Shown: piece by piece, positions 1 to 8,036 of the stretch
How the letters are laid out: every line of letters begins with the position of its first letter
How positions within the stretch are numbered: position 1 is the first letter of the stretch
Source: an uncultured Marvinbryantia sp.
GTDB lineage: Bacteria; Bacillota; Clostridia; Lachnospirales; Lachnospiraceae
Assembly: GCA_934394985.1 (NCBI GenBank)
Contig: CAKRRF010000006.1
Location: 1 to 64,000, forward strand
Reading direction: 5' to 3'
DNA length: 64,000 nucleotides
The notes under the pieces: model-generated
The model's input: the letters and a program-made list of their open reading frames with translations, nothing else
The model's database searches: none
What the model was told of the DNA's origin: nothing
Made by a program: the position numbers and the translations under genes

Positions 1-126
1 TGCCTGGAACACGGAAAAGTGGCAGAGACGGGAACTTTTGAAGAATTGATGGAAAAGAAGGGCTGTTTAAAGAAGCTGTTGGAAAATTCTGATGATACAA
101 ATAATACGAAAAAAGGGGAACTTTAG
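1..126 (+). CDS. ABC transporter ATP-binding protein, C-terminal fragment
   Basis: Only the last 41 codons are in the window, ending in TAG at 124-126. The fragment has the pattern HGKVAETGTFEELMEK, the usual end of an ABC ATPase just after the H-loop (x-x-G-x-V-x-E-x-G-T-x-x-E-L). The ETGTFEEL wording is commonest in exporter-type (MsbA/LmrA-like) half transporters, but importer ATPases share it, so the substrate cannot be told. The last residues are polar and low complexity (DDTNNTKKGEL). The stop overlaps the stop of the convergent Rrf2-type gene by 4 bases, so no intergenic terminator separates the two. Confidence 0.65.
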   Translation, partial: CLEHGKVAETGTFEELMEKKGCLKKLLENSDDTNNTKKGEL

Positions 127-530
127 TAGTTCCCCTCAAGTAAATCCTTCAATGAAATATGAAAAAAGAAATCATGGACCATGGTATCATACTTCTGCCA
201 CAGCGGAAGTGTGATGCACTGGTCTTTTCTTTTGCACGGCTTTGCATCGGGCAGATTGCAGGCTACAGAAATCAGTGGACCGTCAGTCAGTTCAATGATT
301 TCGCCGATCAGGTATTCTTCCGGTTTTTTTGTCAGCATATAGCCGCCGCCTTTTCCGCGGACTCCCTTCAGAAACTGGGCCTTCACAAGATTTTTCAAAA
401 TAATCTCCAGATACTTTTCAGAAATATTTTGTCGCTCTGCAATGGCTTTCAAAGGAATATACTGGTCAGAAGGCTGCTGTGCCAGGTCCAGCATAACGCG
501 GAGCGCATAACGTGCTTTTGTAGATATCAT
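123..530 (-). CDS. Rrf2 family transcriptional regulator
   Basis: This 135-residue protein has the length and layout of Rrf2/IscR/CymR repressors: an N-terminal winged helix (ISTKARYALRVMLDLA, recognition helix around ISEKYLEIILKNL, residues 37-48) and a glycine-rich wing (KGVRGKGGGY, 55-64). Three cysteines follow at 91, 99 and 105. They lie where IscR carries its [Fe-S] ligands (C92/C98/C104), although the first spacing is two residues longer. Iron-sulfur or thiol sensing is therefore plausible but unproven. It is transcribed away from the N-acetyltransferase gene at 679, with the two promoters overlapping in the shared 150-base gap. It could repress itself and that gene; this is inference. 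The start ATG follows an AGGATG-type ribosome site. Confidence 0.85.
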   Translation of the reverse strand: MISTKARYALRVMLDLAQQPSDQYIPLKAIAERQNISEKYLEIILKNLVKAQFLKGVRGKGGGYMLTKKPEEYLIGEIIELTDGPLISVACNLPDAKPCKRKDQCITLPLWQKYDTMVHDFFFHISLKDLLEGNY

Positions 531-589
531 AAGTAGTCATCCTTTCATGAAATTTTCTTTACTTAAAACGAAAGAAAACAGGTAATATT

Positions 590-618
590 ATTATACCGTG
601 AAATGATTAGATTGTACA
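590..618 (-). promoter_or_regulatory. putative promoter of the Rrf2-type gene
   Basis: On the minus strand a perfect -10 TATAAT (complement of 590-595) sits 17 bases from a weak -35, TGTACA (613-618). The -35 overlaps the -35 of the opposing promoter, so the two polymerases would compete and one operator could control both. Confidence 0.5.
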
Positions 619-641
619 CCGAAAAAGATTCGTGGTACAAT
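612..641 (+). promoter_or_regulatory. putative promoter of the nat operon
   Basis: TTGTAC (612-617), an 18-base spacer and TACAAT (636-641) lie 37 bases before the nat start codon. A GGGGTGG ribosome site is at 668-674. Confidence 0.5.
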
Positions 642-678
642 AACAGCATATGGAATTCTGGAAGAATGGGGTGGAATT

Positions 679-1449
679 ATGAATGAAGTGCAATGTAGAG
701 AATATTTAGCGAGAATCGGATTTGACGGTGAGGTGACACATACAGCAAAATGTCTGGATGAACTGATTCTGGCACATCTGAAGACGGTACCCTTTGAAAA
801 TCTGGATGTGAGCCAGGATCATAAGGTTCCATCTTTAAAAGAAGAGGACTTATTTGATAAAATCGTGATCCGTAGAAGAGGTGGATGGTGTTTTGAATTA
901 AATAAACTGTTTTATGAGCTGCTGAAAGCATGTGGATTTGATGCAATTCCTATAGCGGTGAGAATTGTCTGGATGAAGCCGGAGCTGCCGCCTTATCTGC
1001 ATCGTGCGACAGTGGTGCGACTGAATGGAAAAGAATATCTCTGCGACGTGGGATATGGGGGACCGGGACCAAAGGGACTGGTTGAGCTTGCAGATGGAGA
1101 GTATCAGATCAAACATGCACAGTTTCGTGTGCAGATGCATCGACCTGATACCAAAGGGGCAATTATAATAGAAAAGCTTCATGACGGTGAATACCATGAA
1201 ATGCTCAGATTCTACAGCAGGGAAACAGAAGATGTGGATTATTCTCTGATGAATCTGTATTGTGCACGGGCAGACGGTGCTTTTTTTGCTAATCGTGATG
1301 TGGCAAATCTTTACCGGGAAGACGGTGGAAATGCTCTGATGGAAAATGAATTGAAGCTGACACGAAATGGCATGGTCACGGTGATGGAATGCCACAATGG
1401 CGAAGAGAAAAAAGAATGGCTGAAGCAGTACTTTGGTATCGAAAAATAG
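679..1449 (+). CDS. nat: arylamine N-acetyltransferase family protein
   Basis: The 256-residue protein matches arylamine N-acetyltransferases, which move an acetyl group from acetyl-CoA to arylamines or hydrazines through a cysteine thioester. The catalytic triad is visible: Cys71 in RRGGWCFELN, His108 in YLHRATVV, Asp123 in YLCDVGYG. The motif VPFENLDV near residue 37 is also typical, and the length (about 250-280) is normal. It is the first gene of a likely operon with the membrane glycerophosphodiesterase, which starts 17 bases downstream. The native substrate is unknown; in gut bacteria these enzymes can acetylate drugs such as 5-aminosalicylate, which is family knowledge and not shown here. 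Confidence 0.9.
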   Translation: MNEVQCREYLARIGFDGEVTHTAKCLDELILAHLKTVPFENLDVSQDHKVPSLKEEDLFDKIVIRRRGGWCFELNKLFYELLKACGFDAIPIAVRIVWMKPELPPYLHRATVVRLNGKEYLCDVGYGGPGPKGLVELADGEYQIKHAQFRVQMHRPDTKGAIIIEKLHDGEYHEMLRFYSRETEDVDYSLMNLYCARADGAFFANRDVANLYREDGGNALMENELKLTRNGMVTVMECHNGEEKKEWLKQYFGIEK

Positions 1450-1466
1450 GATGAGACAGATTCAGG

Positions 1467-3290
1467 ATGCGAAAAAAGATCAGACTTGTATTATTATTGT
1501 TAAAATATAACTGGAAATCACTGATAGGGTTCGAGCTTCTTTATAAGCTGCTGGGAGCTGCCATTGTGGTACCTGCTGTTTACCGGACGAGTCAGTTTAT
1601 TATGAAGCTGATGGGCTATCATTATTTGACATTGGAGAATCTGAAGCGCTTTCTGCGCAATCCTCTTACTTTTGTAGTGTTCATTCTGGTACTGCTGGCG
1701 ATCTGTCTGTATCTGATGTTTGATGCCAGCGCACTATTATTTCTGGCAGCGCATTCCTATGAGCAGGAAAAAGTGACAGTTTTGCAGACAACCCGTTTTG
1801 CATGGAGAAATATGAAGCGGGTTTTTCAGAAAGGGAACCGGAGTATTATACGGGAACAGATGATTCTATTTCCGTATTTAAGTGCAGGCGTGATTGTGAA
1901 TATTCTGGGTACCGTTACGCTTCCGAATTTTATCAAAAGCGGGCTGCGGGATTTTAGGCTGTATTTGCTGATTTTACTGACGGTGTTGATTCTGATTGGA
2001 ATATGGAGACTGCAGTACTTATTTACGTTCCCTTATTTTACACTGGAGCATTGTGGATGCAGAGAAGCAAGAGAAAAGAGTCAGGCTTTAAGCCGAAAGA
2101 ATAAGTGGAAGGACGGCATGGTGCTGGTATGGGTACAGATGCTGTTTTATGCCAGTTATTTTGTGCTTGCAGCGATTGGAATCATTATGGTTCTTGGAGT
2201 GGCGAAGATATTTTCTCAGCTGCATATTCTGAATTATGTCTATACTTCGGCAGTATGGGGATTGCTGGAAGCCATTATGCTGATTGTGGCGGCAGTAGGA
2301 ACACCGATTGGTTATATTACGATCAGCTGCCTTTATTACCTTCATAAAGAAGGAAACGGTGAGCCGGTCTGTCACAAGTATATCGATATTCAGCGGGTGG
2401 ATGCCGTAAATCGCAACAAAGTACGTCTGACGGAAGGGCTGATCTTGATTACCGCATTAAGTGCCTGTACCCTGTTGATTTACAATTCGGCTACAGAACA
2501 TATGAATCCACAGGTAGAATATCTGCGTACCATAGAGGTGACAGCTCATCGTGGCGCATCAGCTTTTTATCCGGAAAATACCATGGCTGCTTTTCAGGGA
2601 GCCATTGATTTTGGTGCAGACTGGATAGAACTAGATGTACAGCAAAGTAAAGACGGAAAGATCTTTGTCATGCATGACCACAGCTTTTACCGGACTACCG
2701 GACTGCGGGAATTCAGCTGGAACCTGACCTTCGATGAGATTGAACAGCTGGATGCCGGAAGCTTTTTCAGCGATACGTACGCCGGAGAAAAAATTCCGAG
2801 TCTGGAAGAGGTAATTGAGCTGGCAAAAGAGAATTATATTCGGTTGAATATCGAGATCAAGCCGTCTGTATATGATAAAGATATTGAAAAACATGTGGTA
2901 GATCTGGTGCGGGAAATGGATTTTGCAGATTCCTGCGTAATCAGCTCCCAGATGTACTCTTCGTTGCAGAAAGTGAAGGAGTATGATCCAGAGATCTCCA
3001 CGCTGTATGTCATGAGTCTTGCATATGGAAATATCAATCGCCTGAAAGCAGCGGACAGCTTCAGTATGGAAGCGGGCAATGCCACACCATCCATGGTGTC
3101 CAGAATTCATAACGCAGGAAAACAGATCTATGTATGGACAGTAAATAACCGAAAAACCATTAACCGGATGATTGATCTGAATGTGGATAATATCATTACA
3201 GACCGTGTGTCACTGGTGCAGGAGTGCATCTATGCAGGAAAGACTAACGATGTGATCAGTCAGTATGTAAAATTCCTGCGAGAGTTGTAA
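1467..3290 (+). CDS. membrane-anchored glycerophosphodiester phosphodiesterase
   Basis: This 607-residue protein has two parts. Residues 1 to about 345 form a hydrophobic region with several membrane spans, matching the GPDPase membrane-domain family. From about residue 355 comes a GDPD TIM-barrel: His361 in AHRGASAFYPENT, then ELDVQQSKDG and MHDHSFYRTTG, which supply the catalytic histidines and the metal-binding acidic residues. The family cleaves glycerophosphodiesters to glycerol-3-phosphate and an alcohol. The catalytic domain sits C-terminal to the last span, so it is probably outside the cell, acting on deacylated lipids or on lipoteichoic acid; the side of the membrane is inference. 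Only a weak AGG lies before the ATG, so translation may be coupled to nat. A second, soluble GDPD gene lies at 53198. Confidence 0.88.
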   Translation: MRKKIRLVLLLLKYNWKSLIGFELLYKLLGAAIVVPAVYRTSQFIMKLMGYHYLTLENLKRFLRNPLTFVVFILVLLAICLYLMFDASALLFLAAHSYEQEKVTVLQTTRFAWRNMKRVFQKGNRSIIREQMILFPYLSAGVIVNILGTVTLPNFIKSGLRDFRLYLLILLTVLILIGIWRLQYLFTFPYFTLEHCGCREAREKSQALSRKNKWKDGMVLVWVQMLFYASYFVLAAIGIIMVLGVAKIFSQLHILNYVYTSAVWGLLEAIMLIVAAVGTPIGYITISCLYYLHKEGNGEPVCHKYIDIQRVDAVNRNKVRLTEGLILITALSACTLLIYNSATEHMNPQVEYLRTIEVTAHRGASAFYPENTMAAFQGAIDFGADWIELDVQQSKDGKIFVMHDHSFYRTTGLREFSWNLTFDEIEQLDAGSFFSDTYAGEKIPSLEEVIELAKENYIRLNIEIKPSVYDKDIEKHVVDLVREMDFADSCVISSQMYSSLQKVKEYDPEISTLYVMSLAYGNINRLKAADSFSMEAGNATPSMVSRIHNAGKQIYVWTVNNRKTINRMIDLNVDNIITDRVSLVQECIYAGKTNDVISQYVKFLREL

Positions 3291-3332
3291 GGATAAGAAG
3301 AATCAAGATCAGAGAAAAGGAAACAAGAGAGT

Positions 3333-4163
3333 ATGAATGAGAATATCAGAGTGATTGCTCTGGATCTGGACGGAACAGCTCTGAACAGCCAGAAGCATCT
3401 GACCCTGCGGACAAAAGAAGCTATTCTGGCAGCTGTCAGAAAACAGATTCGGATCATTGTGGCAACAGGACGCACATTTTCGTCCCTGGCACCGGAGATT
3501 CTCGCCATGCCGGAGATTGCCTGTGCGATTACATCGAATGGGGCTGTGGTAAACCGCATTTCAGATGGGAAAGTACTGTTACATAATTATCCGGATCCAG
3601 AAACAGTGACAGAGATTGCCAGGCTGATTCGTGATGAGAAGGTGGATACGGAGGTCTGCACAGGAGGACAGGCTTATATCGGGCAGGAATATTACAGCCG
3701 AGTTCTGGAAGGAAAAACAAACCGGGATGTGCATTATGTGAAGACTACCAGACATCCGGTGCCGGATATTTATCAGTTTCTGATGGAGCACAGAGAAGTC
3801 ATTGAAAACATCAATCTGAATTTTACTACGCCAGAGGAAAAAGCGTTGTGGCGGGAAAGATTTCTGAAGTATCCGGGAGTGACACCGACCTCCTCCTTTT
3901 TATTTAATGTGGAACTGGGAGGTGCAGCGACCAGCAAAGCCCATGCACTTCAGGAACTGCTGGACGAATGGCAGGTGACAAGCCGGCAGGTAATGGCTTT
4001 TGGAGACAGTGAAAATGATCTGGATCTGATTCAGATGGCGGGAATCGGAGTAGCGATGGCCAATGGCTCGGAAACAGTAAAGCACGCAGCCGATCTGATA
4101 GCGGAAAGCAACGATGAAGACGGTGTGGCAAAGATCATAGAACAGCTTATCAGAGATAGTTGA
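3333..4163 (+). CDS. Cof-type HAD-IIB phosphatase
   Basis: The 276-residue protein is a haloacid dehalogenase superfamily phosphatase of the Cof/YidA type, which dephosphorylates sugar phosphates, nucleotides or cofactor precursors. Motif I is ALDLDGT (nucleophile Asp11, acid/base Asp13). Motif IV is FGDSENDLDLIQMAG with Asp225 and Asp229. The insertion between them is long enough for the C2B cap of this subclass. The end of the protein keeps the usual NGSETVKHAADLIAESNDEDGVAKII pattern in divided form. It lies 42 bases after the phosphodiesterase and is probably cotranscribed. The substrate cannot be read from the sequence. Confidence 0.88.
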   Translation: MNENIRVIALDLDGTALNSQKHLTLRTKEAILAAVRKQIRIIVATGRTFSSLAPEILAMPEIACAITSNGAVVNRISDGKVLLHNYPDPETVTEIARLIRDEKVDTEVCTGGQAYIGQEYYSRVLEGKTNRDVHYVKTTRHPVPDIYQFLMEHREVIENINLNFTTPEEKALWRERFLKYPGVTPTSSFLFNVELGGAATSKAHALQELLDEWQVTSRQVMAFGDSENDLDLIQMAGIGVAMANGSETVKHAADLIAESNDEDGVAKIIEQLIRDS

Positions 4164-4178
4164 AAGAAGGCAGATCAT

Positions 4179-4610
4179 ATGCGAGAAAAAAGCAGATATC
4201 AGATGAATGTGTCGGTCGTGACAGACAGTCTTAGAATGAGAGCAGGAAAAGATTCGCCCGTACAGGAGGCGGAAAGAGTCTGGAAAAAGTTCTCTGAGAC
4301 CCGGCAGGAGCCGGTAAAGATGGCCACGGCACTGTGGGGGTATTTTTTAAAAGAGGGAATATCACCGCAGCAACGACAGGAGCTGGAAGCCTATCTGAAG
4401 CCACGGGTACGTAATGCGGTAGAGGCATTGATTGAAGAGGATGAACCGGAAAAAATTGCTGTGCTGGAGCAGGATGGATGGTTTGGTGAAAAAGAGCTGG
4501 ATGAATTTATCAGAACGGCCAGAGAACGTCAAAAGATCCAGGCACTGGTGTATCTGATGAAAGAAAAAGATACCCATTATGGATATCAGAAAGAGGAATT
4601 TGAACTGTAA
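4179..4610 (+). CDS. hypothetical protein linked to the VWA/MoxR pair
   Basis: I do not recognise this 143-residue protein. It is charged and looks helical, has no signal peptide or membrane segment and no cysteine. The middle (residues 44-85) is rich in Glu, Arg and Leu, and the end is KDTHYGYQKEEFEL. A GAAGG ribosome site precedes the ATG. It lies 18 bases before the VWA-like gene and 1.3 kb before the MoxR ATPase, with all three on the same strand. It could be an adaptor or substrate of that ATPase module. That role is inferred from position only. Confidence 0.7.
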   Translation: MREKSRYQMNVSVVTDSLRMRAGKDSPVQEAERVWKKFSETRQEPVKMATALWGYFLKEGISPQQRQELEAYLKPRVRNAVEALIEEDEPEKIAVLEQDGWFGEKELDEFIRTARERQKIQALVYLMKEKDTHYGYQKEEFEL

Positions 4611-4628
4611 AGGCAGGAATATATCAAA

Positions 4629-5888
4629 ATGGACGAACAGAAAAAATCCAGATTATGTATAGAAATTCTGCAAAACTGCAGGAATCAGTTGTACCACTAT
4701 TTCCCTTATCTGGACGGAGCGTTTGCATCGGTGGGTTATCGTTGTGTAAAGAAACCGGAAGGGATTTCCACGGATGGGGAAAATTTTAACGCAGAATGTG
4801 GATATCTCCTAAATCTCTACCGGCAGGATCCGGCGAGGGTGACCAGAGGATATCTTCATATGCTGCTTCACTGTCTGTATCTTCATATTTTCCCGGAAAA
4901 AGAGGTAAAACCTCATCTGTGGAATCTGGCCTGTGATATTGCGGTAGAGCTGATTATAGAAGGTGAGCATATACCGGAACTGGCATTGCAGGAAGATCTG
5001 GCACGCAGTCGGTTTATCTACAGCTTTGGCGGAAAAAAATGCAGTGCCTGGCAGATCTATCAGATGTTGGAAAAACAGGAATTCCATGAAAAGGAAGAGC
5101 AGCTTCGCAGATGGTTCACCTTTGATCTTCATGATGACTGGTATACCTGTAAAGGCGCAGAACGACGGGCAAAAACAAAACAGAAGTGGGAAAAGATCCT
5201 TAGCTATACCGGACAAAACAGGCAGGATCAGAAGAAAAAACGAGGCTCTAAAAAGGGAGAAAAAGAAGAGTATCTGACTCCGGCGGCCAGAAGCCGTTAT
5301 GATTATAAGCGGTTTTTGAAACAGTTTACGATTCCGAGAGAAGAGATCGAGCTGGATCTGGAAAGCTTTGATTATATTTTTTATCACTTTGGGATGGAAG
5401 AATACAAAGATATGCCTCTGATCGAACCACTGGAATATAAAGAAGTGAACAGGATGGAGGAGCTGGTGATAGCCATTGATACGTCCGGTTCCTGCAGCAG
5501 TGAGATCGTACAGCAGTTTCTGGCTGAGACATACAGTATCCTGAGTGACCGGGAAAATTTTTTTCGGAAAATGAAGGTATATCTGATTCAGTGCGACTGT
5601 TGTATTCAGGATGTGGTTGTGATACATTCGGAAGAAGAATGGAAAGCTTACAGTCAGAATATACGGATACAGGGCAGAGGCGGGACAGATTTTCGTCCGG
5701 TTTTTACCTATGTACAGGAACAGCAGCAGAAAAAAGAGCTGACGAATCTGAAAGCGCTGATTTATTTTACGGATGGAGATGGGATCTATCCAAGAAGCGC
5801 ACCGGAATACAAATGTGCTTTTGTATTTCTGGAGCAGACGCCGAAGATGGATCTGGTGCCGGCATGGGCGATGAAGCTGCTGGTATAA
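4629..5888 (+). CDS. VWA-like/DUF2201 putative metallopeptidase partner of MoxR
   Basis: This 419-residue protein resembles the DUF2201 (COG3864) family. The N-terminal half has a histidine-rich helix, YLHMLLHCLYLHIF (about residues 77-90), as in the predicted metallopeptidase domain. The middle (about 170-215) is lysine-rich and probably a linker. The C-terminal quarter is a von Willebrand A-like fold with a MIDAS metal site: DTSGS starting at Asp284, RGGTDF near 355 and YFTDGDG near 380. MoxR AAA+ ATPases commonly sit beside such proteins and are thought to act together as a chaperone or metal-insertion machine. The ATPase follows 12 bases downstream. The client protein is unknown. Confidence 0.82.
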   Translation: MDEQKKSRLCIEILQNCRNQLYHYFPYLDGAFASVGYRCVKKPEGISTDGENFNAECGYLLNLYRQDPARVTRGYLHMLLHCLYLHIFPEKEVKPHLWNLACDIAVELIIEGEHIPELALQEDLARSRFIYSFGGKKCSAWQIYQMLEKQEFHEKEEQLRRWFTFDLHDDWYTCKGAERRAKTKQKWEKILSYTGQNRQDQKKKRGSKKGEKEEYLTPAARSRYDYKRFLKQFTIPREEIELDLESFDYIFYHFGMEEYKDMPLIEPLEYKEVNRMEELVIAIDTSGSCSSEIVQQFLAETYSILSDRENFFRKMKVYLIQCDCCIQDVVVIHSEEEWKAYSQNIRIQGRGGTDFRPVFTYVQEQQQKKELTNLKALIYFTDGDGIYPRSAPEYKCAFVFLEQTPKMDLVPAWAMKLLV

Positions 5889-5900
5889 GGGAGAGATAAC

Positions 5901-7442
5901 ATGAACATTAAAGAAGCAAAACAGGAAATCAGTCATACATTAAAAGCTTATCTGGAAAAGGATGAGCTGGGAAATTACTGCTATGCACTGGTACGCCAGA
6001 GACCGATTTTACTGATGGGACCTCCAGGGATCGGAAAGACAGCGATCATGGAGCAGGTGGCAGAGGAAAATCAGGTGGGGCTGGTGTCTTATACCATCAC
6101 CCATCATACCAGGCAGAGCGCGATTGGGCTGCCGAGAATCCGGGAGAAGATCTATGACGGAAAGAAGATGAGTGTGACCGAGTACACCATGAGTGAGATC
6201 ATTGATTCTGTCTATGCCTGCATGGAAAAAACAGGAAAAAAAGAAGGAATCCTGTTTATCGATGAAATCAACTGTGCTTCCGAGACACTGGCACCGACCA
6301 TGCTGCAGTTTCTGCAGAATAAGACGTTTGGCAGCCATAAGGTGCCGGATGGCTGGATGATTGTGGCGGCAGGAAATCCGCCGGAATATAATAAGTCGGT
6401 ACGGGAATTTGATATTGTGACGCTGGACCGTGTGCGAAAAATCGATATTGAAGCAGACTGTGATATCTGGATGGAATACGGATGGAAGCGTCATGTCCAT
6501 GGAGCGATTTTATCGTATCTGAATATTCGAAAAGAAGACTTTTATAAAGTGGAGAACACGGTAGATGGCAAATTTTTTGTGACAGCTCGTGGATGGGAGG
6601 ATCTTTCGGAACTGTTAAAGAGCTATGAACGTCTGGAAATTCCCATATCAGATCAGCTGGTGATTCAGTTTTTGCAGCAGGAGGAAATCGCAGGAAGATT
6701 CACGGCGTATTATCAGCTGTATACCAAATATGGACAGGACTATGGAATACCGGAATTGCTGGATGGAAGTCTGACTGAGGAACTGCGAAAAGAAAAGCTG
6801 GATATGGCAGAGGCAGGGGGCTTTGAAGAACGGTTTACTGTGACCGGGCTGCTTCTGGATGCCTTAAATGGCAGATTTGAGATTTGTGCAGAAGCAGATA
6901 AACGGCTTCATATGCTGTATGAAGTGTTAAAATACTGGAAAACCTATCAGACAGAACAGGAAACCAGTGACTGTATGGGAGAATTTATAGAGGAGCGAAA
7001 AAAACAGAGCCAGGTGAGACAGGATGCCGGTATGCTGACAGTACAGGAAGCAAAAAGGGAACACTGGCTGATCGACAGACTGGAGAAATATGAACTGCAG
7101 CTAAAAGAAGCACATATTCGTGACCGCAAGGTGGGATTTGAGCAGATCAGAGGATGGTTTGCAGAAGAAGTAAAGCAATGTGAACAGATGCAGAAGACAG
7201 CCGGTGAGGCACTGAACCGCAGCTTTGCATTTCTGGAGGATGCATTTGGTGATGGTCAGGAAATGGTGCTTTTTGTTACGGAACTGTCAAAAAATGAGCG
7301 CATTATGGAATATGTAGGAAAACATGGCTGTGCACCTTATTTTCGTTACAGCGACAGGCTTCTGTATCGGAAAAGAGAAGAGGAACTGAAGAAAGAATGC
7401 GAGAATCTTGCCGCAGAACAGGGCGACAACCTAATGAAATAA
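5901..7442 (+). CDS. MoxR-family AAA+ ATPase
   Basis: The 513-residue protein has an AAA+ domain with Walker A GPPGIGKTA (residues 40-48), Walker B ILFIDEIN (about 115-122) and a sensor-1 region IVAAGNPPEYN. The ATPase core takes up about the first 300 residues. The C-terminal 200 residues are helical and charged (many Glu/Lys/Gln runs), longer than in minimal MoxR proteins, which are 300-350 residues. The start is fixed by GGGAGAG 6 bases upstream. It is the third gene of the 143-residue protein/VWA/MoxR set. By analogy with other MoxR/VWA pairs it would use ATP to remodel a protein complex; the target is not visible. Confidence 0.85.
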   Translation: MNIKEAKQEISHTLKAYLEKDELGNYCYALVRQRPILLMGPPGIGKTAIMEQVAEENQVGLVSYTITHHTRQSAIGLPRIREKIYDGKKMSVTEYTMSEIIDSVYACMEKTGKKEGILFIDEINCASETLAPTMLQFLQNKTFGSHKVPDGWMIVAAGNPPEYNKSVREFDIVTLDRVRKIDIEADCDIWMEYGWKRHVHGAILSYLNIRKEDFYKVENTVDGKFFVTARGWEDLSELLKSYERLEIPISDQLVIQFLQQEEIAGRFTAYYQLYTKYGQDYGIPELLDGSLTEELRKEKLDMAEAGGFEERFTVTGLLLDALNGRFEICAEADKRLHMLYEVLKYWKTYQTEQETSDCMGEFIEERKKQSQVRQDAGMLTVQEAKREHWLIDRLEKYELQLKEAHIRDRKVGFEQIRGWFAEEVKQCEQMQKTAGEALNRSFAFLEDAFGDGQEMVLFVTELSKNERIMEYVGKHGCAPYFRYSDRLLYRKREEELKKECENLAAEQGDNLMK

Positions 7443-7466
7443 AACGGACAGAGGAGAAAACAAAAA

Positions 7467-7985
7467 ATGAATATACTGGTAGTAGTAGACATGCAGAATG
7501 ATTTTATTGACGGAGCACTGGGGACGCCGGAGGCAGTAGCTATTGTGCCAAAGGTCATGGTAAAAATGATGAACTTTGACGGACTGGTGCTGGCTACCCG
7601 GGATACACACGGAGAGGATTATCTGGAGACGCAGGAAGGAAAGCATCTTCCGGTAAAGCATTGTATCAAGGGTACACATGGATGGGAGATCAAAGAAGAA
7701 ATTCAGCAACTGCTGGTGTCTCAGCCAATAGATAAACCAACCTTTGGAAGTATGGCACTGGGAAATATTTTAAAAGAACTGAACAGTGATATGGAACCGA
7801 TCGACAGTATTACCCTGATAGGATTGTGTACAGATATCTGTGTAATTTCCAATGCAATGTTGTTAAAGGCATGTTTACCGGAAGTACCGATAAAGGTAGA
7901 TGCCTCCTGCTGTGCCGGCGTGACACCACAAAGCCATGAGCTGGCGCTGGAGGCCATGAAAGCATGTCAGATTGAGATTCTGTAG
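7467..7985 (+). CDS. isochorismatase/nicotinamidase-like cysteine hydrolase
   Basis: This 172-residue protein belongs to the isochorismatase-like cysteine hydrolases. The triad is visible as Asp8 in VVDMQNDF, Lys90 in IDKPTFGS, and Cys125 in GLCTDICVISNA. TRDTH near residue 44 and KGTHGWEI near 68 match the substrate/metal region of nicotinamidases. PncA would turn nicotinamide into nicotinate for NAD salvage, and that is the likeliest role. Other members hydrolyse ureido groups or isochorismate, so I give no symbol. It lies 24 bases after the MoxR gene and 51 bases before the flavin reductase, in one long run of co-directional genes. Confidence 0.8.
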   Translation: MNILVVVDMQNDFIDGALGTPEAVAIVPKVMVKMMNFDGLVLATRDTHGEDYLETQEGKHLPVKHCIKGTHGWEIKEEIQQLLVSQPIDKPTFGSMALGNILKELNSDMEPIDSITLIGLCTDICVISNAMLLKACLPEVPIKVDASCCAGVTPQSHELALEAMKACQIEIL

Positions 7986-8036
7986 GAAGTCTGGTTTCTG
8001 ACAGGCTAAGAAGAAAGAAAAAAGGCGGGTGAAAAG

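Noticed and set aside
4809..5936. Long open frame (375 codons) on the minus strand across the VWA-like gene
   Set aside because: It is fully opposite a gene with clear MIDAS motifs, has no ribosome site, and its product has no recognisable domain.
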